Assembly: GCF_028066395.1 (NCBI RefSeq)
Contig: NZ_JALCBM010000017.1
Span: 12,113 to 53,972 of the forward strand
Direction of reading: 5' to 3'
From: Ruegeria sp.
Lineage (GTDB): Bacteria; Pseudomonadota; Alphaproteobacteria; Rhodobacterales; Rhodobacteraceae
DNA length: 41,860 nucleotides
Shown here: piece by piece, positions 40,567-41,860 of the stretch
Position numbering within the stretch: position 1 is the stretch's first letter
How the letters are laid out: every line of letters begins with the position of its first letter
Position numbers and translations under genes: made by a program
The notes under the pieces: generated by a model
What the model saw: only the letters and a program-made list of their open reading frames with translations
What the model was told of the DNA's origin: nothing
The model's database searches: none

Positions 40567-41190
40567 ATGGGCATGACAAAACCGGATTTTGAACTGGAAC
40601 AGGCTTTGATGGCGCGCGGTCATGTCAGGATCGCAGGCGTGGATGAGGTCGGGCGCGGGCCGCTGGCCGGGCCTGTGGTGGCCGCTGCGGTGATCCTGAA
40701 CCCTGCGGATATCCCCGAGGGGCTGAATGATTCCAAGAAACTGTCGCTGAAACGGCGCACCGCGTTAGAGGCCGCCTTGCGCGACCGGGCTGAGATTGCG
40801 GTGGCCGAGGCTTCGGTTGCCGAGATTGACGAACACAACATCCTGCGCGCCTCGCATCTGGCGATGATCCGCGCGGTTCAGGCGCTGGACCCCGCGCCCG
40901 ATTACCTTCTGATCGACGGGAACATGATTCCGCGCGGTCTGGAAATTCCGGCGCAGGCGGTGGTCAAGGGCGACGGGCGTTCGGTGTCAATCGCGGCTGC
41001 TTCGATCATTGCCAAAAACTGGCGCGATCGGTTGATGGTGGATTTGGCGCAACAGCATCCCGGCTATGGGTGGGAGGGAAACGCAGGTTATCCGACCAAA
41101 CAGCATCGCGAGGCGCTGCAAAATCTCGGTGTGACCCCACACCATAGACGTTCGTTTAAAACGGTCCACAATATCTTGTATCAAGAGTAA
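40567..41190 (+). CDS. rnhB: Ribonuclease HII
   Basis: A 207-residue enzyme that removes ribonucleotides and RNA primers from DNA duplexes. Catalytic residues are in [15 protein letters not shown] (Asp, Glu), LLIDGN (Asp) and the later KNWRDRLM (Asp); LNDSKKLS and PTKQHREAL are further family motifs, and HHRRSFKTV closes the protein. Two ATGs, 40567 and 40573, are close together; neither has a strong ribosome site. It precedes ccrM by 105 bases. The rnhB-ccrM order is common in alphaproteobacteria. Confidence 0.96.
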   Translation: MGMTKPDFELEQALMARGHVRIAGVDEVGRGPLAGPVVAAAVILNPADIPEGLNDSKKLSLKRRTALEAALRDRAEIAVAEASVAEIDEHNILRASHLAMIRAVQALDPAPDYLLIDGNMIPRGLEIPAQAVVKGDGRSVSIAAASIIAKNWRDRLMVDLAQQHPGYGWEGNAGYPTKQHREALQNLGVTPHHRRSFKTVHNILYQE

Positions 41191-41203
41191 ATCGTAAGTT
41201 GCT

Positions 41204-41242
41204 GATTCAAAAAAGAATTTGACGGCGAATCATCTTTGACTC
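41204..41242. promoter_or_regulatory. Three GANTC methylation sites in the ccrM upstream region
   Basis: GATTC (41204-41208), GAATC (41227-41231) and GACTC (41238-41242) all match the CcrM target GANTC, within 39 bases of the 105-base gap before ccrM. The third overlaps TTGACT, a fair -35 hexamer. In Caulobacter, methylation of sites in the ccrM promoter affects its transcription. Confidence 0.7.
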
Positions 41243-41286
41243 ATCCTTGTCTCAACCAAATGAGCGCAAAAGCGCCGTGGAACTGA

Positions 41287-41860
<574 letters not shown>

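Overview
The window looks like chromosomal DNA of an alphaproteobacterium of the Rhodobacteraceae, most likely the Roseobacter group. The evidence is high G+C with strongly GC-rich third codon positions, a CcrM-type GANTC methyltransferase, the alphaproteobacterial flagellin regulators FlaF and FlbT, an IalB-family exported protein, and many tightly packed genes with 1-4 nt overlaps. The genus assignment is inference. I see no rRNA, tRNA, CRISPR array, insertion sequence, phage or integration signature. No gap between genes exceeds about 270 bases.

Layout. 1-2420 (+): the end of hutU, serB, and a small ArsR / SRPBCC / YCII operon behind a perfect 20-bp palindrome. 2422-3420 (-): a Rhizobium-type L-asparaginase. 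3599-6670 (+): two small exported proteins (IalB and LprI-like), rlmN, and a c-type cytochrome P460. 6683-7935 (-): the cbpA-cbpM co-chaperone pair, with a long hairpin in the divergent gap to a small membrane protein. 8477-10420 (-): a Cys/Met-type PLP enzyme and a LOG-family hydrolase. 10501-12062 (+): a threonine/serine dehydratase and a GntR regulator. 12193-13020: dapD with a clear terminator. 13150-13638 (-): an exported protein made largely of Glu/Ser/Gly repeats. 14245-15303 (-): a prokaryotic ionotropic glutamate-receptor homologue. 15512-19538 (+): dapE, a DUF2064 protein and rnr. 19529-21408: a DUF1801-GST pair diverging from a WYL regulator across a perfect 10+10 inverted repeat. 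21471-22769: an MltB-type transglycosylase.

22838-30420 is a putrescine/polyamine module: a class III aminotransferase and a GntR regulator on the minus strand, divergent from potFGHI and a PuuB-like oxidase on the plus strand. A shared TGATCAAAT motif lies near all three transcription units. After a phosphotransferase gene with no conventional start codon, 31358-37029 is a flagellar cluster: flgD-fliK (-) divergent from flgJ-like, flgN, fliC, flaF, flbT and a DUF1217 gene (+). A CtrA-like box lies in the divergent gap and two hairpins flank fliC.

37149-39774 (-) carries a DUF427-adenylate cyclase fusion and a two-helix membrane protein with a C-terminal winged helix, whose gene overlaps that of a small secreted protein. 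The window ends with a His-rich exported protein, rnhB, and the start of ccrM, whose short upstream region holds three GANTC sites.

Most interesting for follow-up: the cyclase fusion, the membrane winged-helix pair with its repeated upstream motif, the receptor-channel with a non-canonical pore, the GANTC cluster before ccrM, and the polyamine regulon motif. None of these is proven from sequence alone. Much of the rest is ordinary core genome.
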